A stretch of 64,000 bases of DNA, taken from assembly GCF_032854445.1 (NCBI RefSeq), contig NC_088307.1, forward strand, positions 16,070,017 to 16,134,016, given 5' to 3'. A program made the position numbers and the translations under genes. The notes beneath the pieces are model-generated. The model saw nothing but the letters and a program-made list of their open reading frames with translations, was not told the DNA's origin and did not search any database. The stretch comes from Liolophura sinensis. Taxonomy: Eukaryota > Mollusca > Polyplacophora > Chitonida > Chitonidae. Shown here in pieces: positions 45,276 to 57,782 of the stretch. Position 1 is the stretch's first letter, and every line of letters begins with the position of its first letter.

Positions 45276-48200
45276 TTATAGCTTAGTGCTAATGTCATCG
45301 ATGGACGCAGAGAGTGTCTGAACGCTACAGCCTTGTGGTATATGTGCTGGGCAAGAGTCAGACATTGTATTTCTAGTCGATTCCCTCCGCACGAAAGGAA
45401 TTATCGAAACCATCCTCCTGAGCACATCTTTTCCGTCTCTGATGCCGAAAGCTATGAAAATATGCAATCCCTGAAGGCTGTTCACGATGGTGAAAATATA
45501 CCAGATGACTTTATTACTAGTGAGCATGGCTATGTAGCCAAATATCCAAGTGAAACCGAAAAGACTGGAGATTTTGAGGAATATTTTGTAGCTGTTAATG
45601 TGGACAGCCTGCACGGACTCCACCGCGTTTGACGTTTTCTTTATCTGGTAGAAAGTACGTGTGAACAAGATGAGATTCATGAAAATGATCAACGCTGTGG
45701 GTGCCGCGAATGTCGCGATGTTGGCGATTGGCTCACTGATAAAGCACACTTCGCGACCGTAGCCAATGGAAATGTCTCCTCCTAGGCATGCGCAGAAATC
45801 GACGACAACGCTTGGGATTACAATTAACAATGGTGAGCCATATCCAGCAATACTATATACCATCAGGCAGTGTTTAGAATCTAAACTTCCTCGTGCGGCA
45901 AAGGCTGAACAGGAGAATGTTTTGTACATGTGAATGGCGCTTATGAACATCCAGCAGAAAGTTGACAACCAAAAGTAGTGAGACATAATGGCCACGGAGG
46001 TACACCAGGCCTGGTTGTCGATGGCCATGAGGAGCAGCAGCGCCTGAGAGATAAACAATGATGCCATTAAATTCATCATCAGCTTAACGGGCAAGGAGTA
46101 AATGTTGTGAGAGGCAAGTTTGAATATAAGTGTCATTGCTAGTGCGGCCAGGGAGATTGACGTACACACAACAGTAGCAAACGTCTCTCCCCAGTCTACT
46201 CTCTTTTCGTTCTCACGTGCTGCAACGCAGTCACTGCTCTCCTCTTTCTTATCTCTCAACAAATCTGCGCAAATCCAGACATTTTGATCGTCAGCTGTGT
46301 GCTCATGCGTGTTCCCTTGGCATTTCTGAGAATTTTCAAGCTTTTCGAATTCCTCTTTTGTAACTTGCACTTTAGTCGTGCAATTCAAATGAGATAAATC
46401 TAATAAACCGTCAGAATCTACCCGACTTACAGATTGACAAGGACTTTTATCATAGGCAATTGTGTTAAAACTCAGGCGCGACATGTTCAACGTGTTGAAA
46501 ATTTTGTCTTCTATAACCTGGTTTTCCTCTATACACGTTGACAGCTTTGACAGGCTATTTATGCTACAGTTGGGGAAGGAATTCATGTTCATTTCCAAAA
46601 GGGTATCTAACAAATCACGCGGACTAACCAGGCTCGCGTATACCATTAAGATTTGGCTCGTAATTGTTCTTTCATTTGACTCCAAGCGCCAAACAGTTGC
46701 CGGCTTAGGCCTGAAGGTATAAAGGTGACTTTTTATTAGTAAGATAACTTTGTGATAGGCATAAAGGTCAGAACTGAAACATGTCAAAGTCCACAATTGT
46801 CGGAGTCCGTAGAAGCGCCAGTCCGTCTTGAAGCAAACAGTCGGTATTCTGCTCTCATTTCCTGTACATGTGACTTCATCGGGGCTCTGAGAAAAATAAA
46901 ATGGTAAAAATCAGTGTTGATCGGCGGGCACAAAAATTTGTGGCAAATATGACGGTATGACGGTTGTCAGGTGTATAGCTGGAGTAAACCCCAGTGCTCG
47001 GGTTGAACCACCACCCGTCGATAGACCTGTGTCTGACAGTAAACCGGAGCGCTCGGGGTGAACCACTACCTTCGAAGACGTGTGCCTGACAGTAAACCGG
47101 AGCGCTCGGGGTGAACCACTACCTTCGAAAGACCTGTGCCTGACAGTAAACCGGAGTGCTCGGGGTGAACTATCACCCATTGACAGACCTTAAGTTTTTT
47201 CTCTTTTTATTTAAAGGTTGTATTATTTAGTTTTCTTCAGTTTCAAGTTGTTTTTATGTTATTAAGGTTTTTGTTGAGCTTTCTCCTACATGGAAGGTCA
47301 CTGAATGCAATGTCAGCGCAAAACAAGATGGTTGACAAAAGGCGGTCGATGAAAGCGACTGCAAGAAGTTGATGTAACTGTCCATACAAGGTATGTTTTT
47401 GTCATAGAAGAAATTCAGGATATCGACCACATGATTTTCTGCTCAAGGGAAAAATCTATACACAAAACTTGAAACTAAATATTAAAAAAGAAACATGACT
47501 TATTCCTCCTTGATGATACTGATGTCACCATCAAGTACGCTGCAGATCAAATGTCGATATTCCATGACACAAAAAATGTTTTTGTAAGAAAAAATTCACA
47601 TTTTGTGAATAAATTGCTTATACTTTTTTTATTAAAATAATAATAACGTAAGTAGTAGCCTAGTTGGCGAATTTAATACGTGGAAATCACACATCTAAAT
47701 TCCCGAGATGACTAAGAAAAAAAAACTTGTCCATATTCAGATTTCAATAGCATTCAAGGAAGCTTAATTAGCTAATTGAATTTAGAAACAATCAGCAAAA
47801 CTCAATCGATTTTCCAAATCAGAACTTACGTGAGAGACGTCTTCCCCGTAGTCAACCATTGTTACCGTTAGTTCAGTGTGAATGTCCGACAACCTCGATT
47901 CACTGTCGAAAGAATTCTTCTTTGGGCTTTGCGTAACCATGTCACTCTCGGCATTTATTGAGTGATTCATCGAAACCATGTCGTTCTTAGATTTTTGCAT
48001 GTCGCCATTGAGATTTCCCATGAGCTGCTGATGATTATCCACCTCGGTTGAACTTTCCATAGCATTTCCCAGGCTTTTCAAGTTTTCCATTTGGCCGTTG
48101 ATAATTTCCATTTCTCTGTGTTTCTCTTGATCTTTCGTATTTTCCTTGCCGCTGGACATGTCTTCTGTTTGGTTGTTCGGATTTGTATCGCCGCTGGAGA

Positions 48201-49290
48201 CAGCTTTGACTTGGTTGTTCGCATTTTCGTCGGCGTTTGTATTCGTTTTTGAAGCTTTTGTTAGATGAGTTTCTATGCCTGTATCCATGTTTTTTGTCGA
48301 CCCAGAATCTTTTTGCGCCTTCTCATTTGACTTTTTCTGTGTGCCTACATTCCCTGTGACCTTTTGGGTGCAGTTGTTTATTTGCAGGCATTCGCAAACG
48401 CTGCTATCTATGCAGCTTCTAGCTTGTGACTCACATGGTTTTGGGGAATTCGTGTCTGTAAGACTAACACGACCTGGGGATATGCTGAATGGGAAAACTA
48501 AACGTTCCAAAGCTGTGGACACAGCCACGGAGGTGGTGCACTGTCGTATTAGCCGGTGAAGAGGCAGTCCTTGTTTATCTGTACCGAGTTCTATCCCATC
48601 GGGACAACTTAAAGTCAGAGACAAATCGGAATTTGACGTGAAATTTTGACAAAACGCACAAAACACGTTCTTGAACATGAACATAACGTTCTCAAAGTAT
48701 GATACCACGGGTACAATATGTACCAGTTCCAGATTCGTTTCGTCATTCGCAGACATCTCGCACTGTCTGGTTATGGCTGTGTCTTCGTATCCGGAGGGAC
48801 AACTCTCGAAGAACAACATAGTCAGATTATTCGAAATTCTCTGACCTTTGATGTCATGTGCAGCGTTGTTTTTTACACCTCGTCTTGGAAGTCTACGGAC
48901 TTCTCGGTGGCAAAGCGTGTCATCGTCGGCCGTTTCTTGAACGAAACTAGCATTGTCGCCGCTAGCATTGAAGACGCAGTTACCACGTATCAAACTGCAG
49001 AATAAAAGCGCAGGAGGATTTTCCTTTTGATTAAAATCTGTATTAATTCTTTGATCTTCTGCTTCTGAACGACTGATATTAATTGGTACGTCCGTCACGT
49101 GCCTCCTGATTCTCCGTGTTACAATGCCAGTTGTCAACACCCCAGAGGGCGTAAAGATAGGTGCCACATTAGGTGACGAAATCTGGGGCCTGCTCCAAAC
49201 GGATGTTGCCCAAAAATGAACAGATACGAGTAGACGAAGCAACATCAAAGAAGCTTGACTGACAGTACGAAACATTTTAAACATCATCAT
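45276..49290 (-). CDS. Class B (adhesion/methuselah-like) seven-transmembrane receptor
   Basis: Two exons on minus, 49290-47830 and 46886-45276, joined in phase 0 (CAC|GTAAGT; TTTTTCTCAG|AGC), giving 1023 aa. The ATG triplet MMM has an in-frame TGA two codons upstream. A hydrophobic signal segment (SLMLLRLLVSVHFWATSVWS) is followed by a roughly 700-residue Cys-containing ectodomain with FFESCPSGYED and FKNVFCAFCQNF, typical of invertebrate orphan class B receptors, and an Asn/Ser/Lys/Glu-rich low-complexity stretch (about residues 320-470). The seven-helix domain is at about 720-980 (ETFATVVCTSISLAALAMTL, HYFWLSTFCWMFISAIHMYK, IFTIVNSLQGLHIFIAFGI). The TM3-ECL2 cysteines are present (AWC, REVC). 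I see no GPS autoproteolysis motif (no C-W...C-x-C-x-HLT). The C-terminus STKL fits a class I PDZ ligand. Ligand unknown. The intron contains a 54-bp repeat. Confidence 0.9.
46976..47190. repeat. 54-bp tandem repeat, four copies, GPCR intron
   Basis: GCTCGGGG/GCTCGGGT recurs at 46996, 47051, 47104 and 47158 within units of GTAAACCGGAGCGCTCGGGG plus TGAACCACTACC and TTCGAAGACC TGTGCCTGACA. GC-rich relative to its surroundings. A 90-residue antisense frame through it is a repeat artefact. Confidence 0.9.
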
Positions 49291-51480
49291 CTTTCACAGA
49301 TAGGCCTGCGTAAGCACGAACACCTTGGAAACGCTAACACAGCTCAAAACACCCCGTGTCTTTTTAAAAAAGTTATGTTGATGAGCTTGACGTTAGCTTG
49401 CTAGATGTCTTCTCTTGCTGGATCTCTTCTCTTGTTAGCAAATGTGCACAAATACTTTGAACTTAAAGAATTCTCGTAACAAACTGATCTCCAATGCCCC
49501 TGGCATTCTCGTGACAGTGAGAAGTGTTTACGTTACAAGATTCAAAATGCCTAATGTGATCACCATAAAGATCTGTCGCCTAGTTGATTTGGGCAGTGTA
49601 GTCTGTGATAGACGCCCACAGGTAAGCCACTCGCAACCACTTGCTCTTTGTCCGTAAAATCCTGTTTCTATGGACGAAGCCATGCGCAGTGATAACCACG
49701 CACCCACCTGGTGGCGATTACATGACTGAACTGTACGTGTAGAAGAGTGAAAGAGTCAGACTGATTAGCATATATGTGGTAACATAACCCTTCTCTGCCA
49801 CGGAGAAAGACGGCAAAGCACGGAGAAACCCTGGCACTGGGAGAGCATTAATTAGCGCCTGAACAAGGGACTATTGCCTCTCTACATTGCTGATAATTAG
49901 AAACCCACGGGCGGCATTATTTTTAATTTACACGTAATATACGTCACATGCACCGTAACTCCTGAAAGCAAGACAAAAGCTGCGACGACAGTGGGATAGG
50001 TGTTAAATGGTTACGCGTAACAGGTGAAATACGACCTCTTGTCAACTTATTTATTTTTTTATTTGATTGGTGTTTTACGCCGTACTCAAGAACATTTCAC
50101 TTACATACGATGGTATTATGGTGGGCCAAATCGGGTAGAGCCCGGGACAAACCAACAACTACCCCATCACAATGACTGCATTGGTGAGCGACTTCGAGCT
50201 CATTGCGTCGAGCTGGTACGCTCTTTTCAATTTACCTCAGTTAAGTACTTAAACGGCAGCAAATTACGCGCCCCCATGGCTAAAGCAGGTTTAGGTAAGA
50301 AAATGCAGTGAGGTTACTTACAATTTATTAGACGTCACTGGTCTAGAAATTATCAAATACAGCATAGAGTAAAACCCGAGCAGCGACGGCAGTGTGACGT
50401 TACAGCAAAGACGGAGCGGGGCAATACACGCTTGAACAACATGGAGACCATGATGGAATGACGTATTGTGCATATAAATGCCCATGCAAGTAACCACGTA
50501 CCTTACGTACTACTAACGTTTGATGTAAGATAATCAAACATTCGTGAATAGAACATTGATAAGACACAAGCTTCAGGCGTATACTTTATCGAAATCTGAA
50601 ATTCAGCTCTCGTTAGCTGTGTTAGTTTAATCAGTATGGATGTTAGTTAATCAGTAAGGATGTTGTCGAGATATGAGGTAGACCCTTTCGACGTGTCTTC
50701 CCTGAATTCAATTAAAAGTCTGCCTTAGGCCGCGATGATCGGTACAGAGTTTGTTCTAAAGTGACTAGGTGTGGGGCATGAAGAGTTTTATAATTAGTGC
50801 CAAAACCCGCATGCAAAAGGGTAGTTTTATCGTAAGCCGGGTATATATATAGCTGGGTTTCCAATAGGCCAGCAAGACGTATCAGATATGTGGGATGAAA
50901 AGCATTGAAGAGAAGTGGGAGCTGTAAAATAACTCAAGTATAATGGCAACAATTCTGTCACGCAATGCTCGTAAATGCCACAGTATGGGCCACTTTCACT
51001 TCATAAGTCACATTTCTTGTACGTTTGTTCGCTAAAGGCGTTGTTTGCGATATAGTGCCATAAGGCGACGCCATTTTCGAGAGAAAAGACAGAAGTTTGA
51101 TTTAGGTCGATTTTTGAAAGTGGGCCCTGAGCCCCAGAGCACATCTAGGGCGTGTATAATTATATTTAGTTAAAGTTTTCATTTATAAATTTGCACACCC
51201 AAATGCAATGACAAGGTATGTAATAGAGAATATAGGCCACTGTGAAGAAAGTCGAGGCTTTCATTGTCCTAGATCCTGTATTTCGACATACATTCATGTC
51301 ACCGTCAAGGAATACGGAGTATAATTCAGACGATCAATTTATAGGCGAGCTGTTTCACAGCAGCTAAACCAACAATGAAACAACGAAAAGACAAGAAAAG
51401 AAAACTAAGTAAACAGAAAGGTGAGAAGGAGGGCGAAGGCTACCTGAACGAAGTATATAACCTCTAATGACCAAGGCCTT
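49291..51480. other. Upstream flank of the GPCR gene, no gene recognised
   Basis: Presumably contains the GPCR promoter and 5'UTR. Apart from a truncated SINE (50047-50219) I see no coding exon with convincing splice sites. Confidence 0.5.
50047..50219 (-). mobile_element. SINE family A, rearranged copy
   Basis: Minus-oriented tail and core (TTATTTGATTGGTGTTTTAC, GCCGTACTCAAGAACATTTC) run to GAGCCCGGGACAAACC, then jump to tRNA-proximal GACTGCATTGGTGAGCGAC, so the middle is deleted. Confidence 0.8.
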
Positions 51481-52545
51481 TTTGAACAAGCTCATTCCCG
51501 TTTTTGTTAGGGTCTTTTTTCACTATGTGAGAAAATCTCACTGGAAGTGGTGGCGTGTTCTCTCAGTCTTTCGATTAGGCACTGTTCTGTTTTTCTTACA
51601 TACTTAGCATTGCAACCTGGACAGGTAAGCTTATGAACAATAAAGCTTTTGTATTCAGTGGGCTTTTGTCTTTGTTGTTTACAATGATGTATGTTTTCTA
51701 ACAGTTTCAGGTTAGGGAAATGTGTACAGTTTGAGGCTAGTCTTTTGATTTCATTCAAGTTTTTTCTGGCAATAAGCTCTCTTTGTTTACCAACAAATGG
51801 TAAATTCGAATAAAATTAGTCATCCCAGGGTCTCTTGGTGTTCGTTTTGGGCAGGTGACCTGTTGTGCATATACTTGTTAAGTTTACAAGTGGAGGTCTT
51901 CGAGACTGAGGGTGTTAGCAGTGATCCAAGAGCCTCTCACCAATGCGGTCGCTGGCTTCCTCTCCGACCGTTCGTGGGAAGGTCTGCAACAACCTCCTGA
52001 TAGTCGTGGGATTCCCTTCACCATAATGCTGGCCGCCTTCGTACAAGTCCCACATTCTTGAGTACAGCGTAAAACGCCAATCAAATAAATAATGTTTACT
52101 GGTGATGTAACTATGGTGGCCTTTTCAAATCATAAATTGTGTGATTTGCTTCAATTGTACATTGAATTAGGCATTACTACTGTATACTTTTTTATGCTCT
52201 GTTGATTAGGGCCCTTCCCCAGGCTAGTTTGTGTTTCCAGGACTGAAAACTGTCATCATGAATGCACTACCCAGTATGTATACTTTTCCAGTAAAACATT
52301 CTTGGGTGACATTCATCTGTGAATGGAAAAGTTCAGTTTTTTTTAAGAATCAGACTGAAATCACAAGGTTTGGCAAACACAAGTGTGTCGTCGACATATC
52401 GAACGTAGAATTTAATGATTCCAGATTTAATACGATTGTCAGTCACGTATAATTCAAGTTCACTCATAATTATGTTGGCTAGAGTTGGAGATCAACGGAG
52501 AACCATTAAAGGAGAAAAAAAGCTTTTGTGCAGGAATCTACAGTT
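51480..52545 (-). pseudogene. Penelope-like retroelement remnant (reverse transcriptase plus GIY-YIG endonuclease)
   Basis: On minus, going 5' to 3': RT core fragments SPTLANIIMSELE and FYVRYVDDTLVFAKP (catalytic YVDD at 52398-52387), then YWKSIHTG and SFQSWKHKLAWGRALINRA. After an interrupting SINE come LPFVGKQRELIARK and the linker plus endonuclease region HKLTCPGCNAKYVRKTEQCL with IERLREHATTSSE (51758-51507). Order and motifs match Penelope-like elements (RT followed by GIY-YIG). There are stops and frame breaks (for example before SPTLAN and after HTG), so it is inactive. Its upstream end abuts the stop codon of the neighbouring small gene. Confidence 0.85.
51915..52093 (+). mobile_element. 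SINE family A inserted in the Penelope-like element
   Basis: Plus-oriented and shortened (the segment between GCGGTCGC and TGGCTTCCTC is missing), with tail ATCAAATAAATAATG. It divides the retroelement into RT and endonuclease parts. No clear target duplication. Confidence 0.85.
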
Positions 52546-52559
52546 AACTTCTTTGGGGT

Positions 52560-53818
52560 TTATTTAACACGTTTCTTCCTATAAATTCCATATAAGGCAA
52601 TACAAACGGTTGTTATTAAGGGAATGTTGGTAAATAAAAGAATCAACATCAGATGAGACGAACCTACATCCTCCTCAAACACACATGAAGAGATCTGTCT
52701 GATGAGCTCCACAGAATCAAATGTATATCTTAGCCGGTACTCATTGCTTTTAAAGAGTTTAAAGATGACTTGTTGCGTAATGGAAAATTCAGGCAGTACG
52801 ATCTTCATCTTCAGTTGGTTCCATAGGGATTCAGTGGAGGCTATCTCATCAGTCTCTGAGTAGCCAGACCATGTTCCAGATCGAGGCGAAGGACCGTTGT
52901 CAGTTGGCATCAAGTGAGATTGCTGATCAGATTGCCAGTATTTCCTTGGGAGACACCCTGATCTTTAAGGAGAGCAGAAAATTTCTTCTTTTGCCGATTT
53001 GCAGTCTCCTTGTATTTAACCGTTGATGCTTTGCAGTGATGCTTTCGTCCTAGACATTTCATAATTTGGACAGCGTAAAACGATATACTAACCACAATTT
53101 GAGTTCTTTCCTGCTGTGAGTTTGGCATTTTAAGGACCTGCAATATATGACTTAAGTTGCTTGATACATACAGGCCTAGATTCTCAGTGCTATAACGAAA
53201 AGGGATTCATATGACTGTTAAACAAATAACTACCTGGAGAACTGCCCCAATATACACAAACGACAAAAAGTATTTATAATAGTCGGCTCCAAACTATCGT
53301 AGACAAATATTGTCTGAGACAAGAGTGTTCCTACCGTATAACTGTGAAAAAAAAAACGATGGTTTGTTTTGATTTTAACATTTGGTAGCTCCAGAAACAG
53401 TTGTGGGGTTTTGCTTTTGGTTATTTCTTTCACTGTAACTGTTGGGGGTCACTCTTTACGTTTACTAACAGCGAAAAACTAACGAGTTTTTAACTGATTA
53501 TAATATTTCTGGACAATAATTTATCAGCCTTCACTTTAAAACGGTGCCATTTGCACTTGATAACCATTATTTTTCATAATTTGTAGATTCGGACAAATCA
53601 CACTACGTGAACGCGGCTTAATAACGAACACGATAACCTGTAGATACTGGACGAGGCGACTCGGTTAGAACTGCCAACAGTACAACTTTACAAACGGTCG
53701 TTTGCGAACATGTTCGTACCTCGGTGACTTCCGTGAGCAAAATTAAGCTGGGAAGACCTGCGAGCACATCGTCTGGAGAAAATATATTCGGGACCGCGGA
53801 CATTCGGGCACCAGACAT
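52560..53818 (-). CDS. Unrecognised small protein with C-terminal membrane anchor (tentative model)
   Basis: I do not recognise this family. A plausible minus-strand model is 53818-53720 (MSGARMSAVPNIFSPDDVLA onward, donor GAG|GTACGA), 53137-53093 (acceptor TATTGCAG, VLKMPNSQQERTQIV, donor GTG|GTTAGT) and 52922-52560. All joins are phase 0, giving 168 aa. The last exon ends in a hydrophobic helix (LMLILLFTNIPLITTVCIAL) followed by YGIYRKKRVK, which suggests a tail anchor or a single-pass protein with a basic cytosolic end. Alternatively exon 2 reads on to a TGA at 52912-52910 (108 aa, no anchor). The third-exon acceptor (CTGATCAG) has a weak pyrimidine tract. Small, AT-rich exons; it could be a pseudogene. 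Confidence 0.4.
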
Positions 53819-56736
53819 AACAGTATGTAAGACAACCGAACAATGTGCACAGCATATATAAATAGAGGACGTCAACTTACGACGCCATGGAGCCGAGTTG
53901 GTATTAACTCCCATCTTATTTAGATCATGTCTTCACTGCCGTGAGTGAGCGAGTATGAGTGTTCGCGGAAGTAAAACGACAAATGGCCGGAAGTCCACGG
54001 TCTGAAGTTTGCACAGGCCCATAGGGTAAACGGTATCACCACGACCTGACGGCAAGTCTGATGAAACTACTCAGCAGGGATTTCAGTATTCGCTCTTGTT
54101 CTTTAGCGGGTAGCCAGTGATGATCCATTACATTTAACGAGGCTTAATCTAATGACAGACCGGACACAACAGCCAATGATAAATAAGCATATCACGGTGA
54201 AACGGTGTTTATTGATATATCATAATAAAAGTGTACATTAATGGTCATGGGAATGTGAAAAACATGTCATGGATGTGCAAAGGTAAAGGTTCGGACAGAG
54301 AGCGAACTTGTGCATGCTGTCGTTGGAAAAGGCTAGCAGTAACGCATAAAGCTTCATAAGCCTTCGTGTAACACAACACGAAATGGTTCACTCAAATGCA
54401 TGTGTATGCTCAACTTTAGCAGTATATCCATCATTATCATACATATATACACATGATGTTCAATTTCTTTAATGCATGCATTACGCTGTAGTAATGACAA
54501 ATTCTGTTACCCTACGTACATTGAATAATTAAATGACAGTGGTTGTCACAAAATAATCCCCGTACACCATTTTCCTCCTGTACAATACCAATTCCATGAT
54601 AAATGGTCTCACCTTTGTCAGGCACTAATGTCAGTGTTTTCACTTTAGATTGTTTTCCAGAACTGAGTTACCCTGAGACGAGTTGGCATGCTCTGATGAT
54701 GTCATGAAACATGCCATCTGCTAATCATCAAGTATTTCATGTATATCAGAAAGTCAAGATAAAATTTTAGGGATAAAACTTTTTTTGATGTACTTATCCT
54801 ACACATTCTTAATCCAAGAAATCTCTAACAATGCTGGTATTTCCCAGAAATAATCTTCAAGATGTAAAAATTAAGTTTATGTGCACATTCATCCTGAATG
54901 ATTTTGTTATAAATATAGAATCTTTTAACAAAAAAAACAATTTATTATAACATATATGTCAAAGTCATAGCATTATTTTTCAATACAGGTTTATGGGTAA
55001 CTGCAAAAATCTAATCATAAAAATATGATGACTAAAGACAGCTGGCACATGTGCAACAACCTTGTACTAAAGCAAAGAATGTAAATTCTAGGACGTGTGC
55101 ACTAACGTGTGTTAACTCGGTATTAAAGCAGACTTATATAATTTACACCTGGAACAATAACAGTTACATTATTATTTCACATAATACACGAACTTGAGCA
55201 AAAATTGTAAAAAAAAACAAAAAACAGGTACAATATATATATATATATATAAAACAAAAGCTGGTAGGTCATAACAGTACAAAAGAAAATCATTTCACAG
55301 ATAAAACTTGTCCCTCCTTTTACCAAAATATACAAATATTGCACATAACAAGAGATCAGTCACAGCTTATAAAACAAATAAAAAATAGTGAATGTAACTT
55401 CCTTTCATGGGAGAGGTAACAAGATTATCGTGCCTTTAATACAGGAAATTGAAATATCCAATGCTAAGTTCACTAACTACCTCACTGGCAACAAACTAAA
55501 GAATGTTTCACCTATATGATGGCCCTCATGATGCCTTTATGAACAGTTGCAATTAAAGCGGGACTGAGATACTTGTTTAATTGTTATTTGACCTGGAACT
55601 CATTCACGGACTACGAATTTGAACTTTGATATGGAATTCAGGCCTGGAATATCCATTGTTCGCCCAGCATCATTGAAAACTGATGACCGCTTCTCTCTTG
55701 TGTGTTACTGGCTTTATTTCTTATTTGTATAATTTTTTACATACCTTTGTCTTTGGGAGCTAGTGTTAAATGTTGTTTTGGAAATGGATCTTGCGATTAT
55801 CGACTTGGAACGCCTTTCACGGACTACGAATGGTATATGAATGTCGAACATGACGCTTATATTCATGGGTGGAGTGCCCATGTATACCAGTGCCCCCTGG
55901 GCAAATTAAGTTACTGATACACTCATGTGTACAGTCATGCACACCATGTGCAGGACTCTTAACTCACTGGGTAGAGAGATGGTTTGCAGGTTCATTCCCA
56001 GCCTAGGAGGGGCTTCAAGTACAAGCCACGTCCCACTTCCAAAAGTTTAACAATATGCTCAGTGGAAGGCCGCTTTCATATAGGATGTTAGTGTGGCTAC
56101 ACTGTAGTTCTTGCAATGGAATGCCCAACAAAATTCTTCACAACAATGTACTAAAGACCCACAATCTTTGAAAAGATCGAATATATTAGTTATTAATCTA
56201 ATAAAGAGAAACTGAAAGTAGAGGAGAAAACAACAGTAATCAAGGTCAAGATAAAGAGATATACAAAGCCATGGTGAAATTAAAAATCCAAACTTTCAGT
56301 AAGCACAAGTGTAAGTCTATAAACACACTTACACAGCTGACTGATAAATGTTGGATGTGTTGAACTATCTCATAAATACTGATCAACTATCTCATAAATA
56401 CTGATCACATAAACACACACCATCCAGTAACCATGACAACAAAAGGGACCTGCCCATACAACGGGATGAAGAGACATAAGGATCTGTTTCATTGGTCAAC
56501 AGTGAAACGGTATCATCCAATAAACAAGAATGGCTGCACAGACATTTAATTCATGTGAATGCCTACATGAACATCTATGGTTTTGCGTTTAAGGTAACAA
56601 GGTTTTTATTTAAACACAACGGTGTTTTGTTTTTAAGAGAAGACCTTCATTTTATTGAAGGCACACATAACTGACATTCCAGAGTATCTTAAATTTAAAA
56701 AATATAAACATAAACAGTTACTTGCTCTGTTCCTAA

Positions 56737-56990
56737 TCTGGTAGTGGAAATAAATGTACCTACAGGAGCACCACATGTCCATGATGTGAGAATGTGGTAA
56801 TCTGGTGGTGGAGATAAATGTACCTACAGGAGCACCACATGTCCATGATGTGAGAATGTAGTAATCTGGTAGTGGAGATAAATGTACCTACAGGAGCACC
56901 ACACGTCCATGATGTGGGAATGTGGTATTCTCGTAGTGGAGATAAATGTACCTACAGGAGCACACATGTCCATGATGTGAGAATGAGGTG
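56737..56990. repeat. 64-bp tandem repeat, four copies
   Basis: GGAGCACCACATGTCCATGA plus TGTGAGAATGTGGTAATCTG and GTGGTGGAGATAAATGTACC TACA. Unit starts lie near 56765, 56829 and 56893, with a slightly shortened fourth copy. Confidence 0.95.
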
Positions 56991-57782
56991 TACAGTTGCT
57001 GGTAATGAAAGAGGTACTATTGATATAGGAATAGACATTTATAAGGCGATAAACCAAAATATATCATAAACTTCCTTCATGATAACCTACCTATCTTCCA
57101 TAAATGGTTTTCGTCACAAATAAATATTATCCAACAAACAGCTCAAACAACATTTCAATACTCCATCACTATAATCTGTGATACCCTGAAAGTTTGTTTC
57201 CTTCAGAGATAAAAATATTTTAGAACACTTGCTCCAGTAATTGCTTGTTGAGGCTCTGATTGAAATTTCAATCAATTATCCCAACCAATGGTAATCTATA
57301 TACAGTATACTGGACTTTCATTTACCGGGTAGAGTGAAAAATTGACTTTGTCATATAACAATACCATTTAACTACAGGATAGTTTGTGAACAAGTAATGG
57401 TTCTTTTTCAGTAAATTTATAAGTATGCTCTCAGTAAATAGCAAAGCAATCCTATCAAAACATAGGTGTGAAACAAATAAACACCTTCAAATATTTTCAT
57501 TTTTATCTGTACATGATTCCAGGGATGTCATTCAACGCTTCCTGTATCTATGTCTTTATGACACTGGTCAGATAAGAGCCTTTCTCTTGGTCCGGAATTC
57601 AAACCATTAAGATTTCAAACTGTTATAACCATAATTAAGATCATATTGACAACATGTAGTCAACAATAAACAACAAAGATGATTATCTACGTTCATACAA
57701 TAAATATCTGACCATGATGTCCAAATATTAGGAAATTAAGAAAGTGCAAGATTGTACTTTGCCATAGTCATACATGTACACA

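Noticed and set aside
52905..52925. Programmed frameshift joining the 76-codon exon to the membrane-anchor frame
   Set aside because: The needed shift is -1 and the site (CTCACTTGA) is not a slippery heptamer; a GT-AG intron (53092-52923) explains the frame change more simply.
53881..53914. Alternative starts MGVNTN... or ATGGCGTC|GTAAGT for the small minus-strand gene
   Set aside because: Splicing ATGGCGTC to the exon at 53137 gives a frame that does not reach the anchor; MGV hits an immediate stop. The start at 53818 gives phase-consistent joins.
55702..55917. Apparent 71-residue secreted Cys-containing peptide
   Set aside because: The frame begins at GTG with an upstream in-frame stop and no ATG before the hydrophobic segment; no splice acceptor seen to supply a start.
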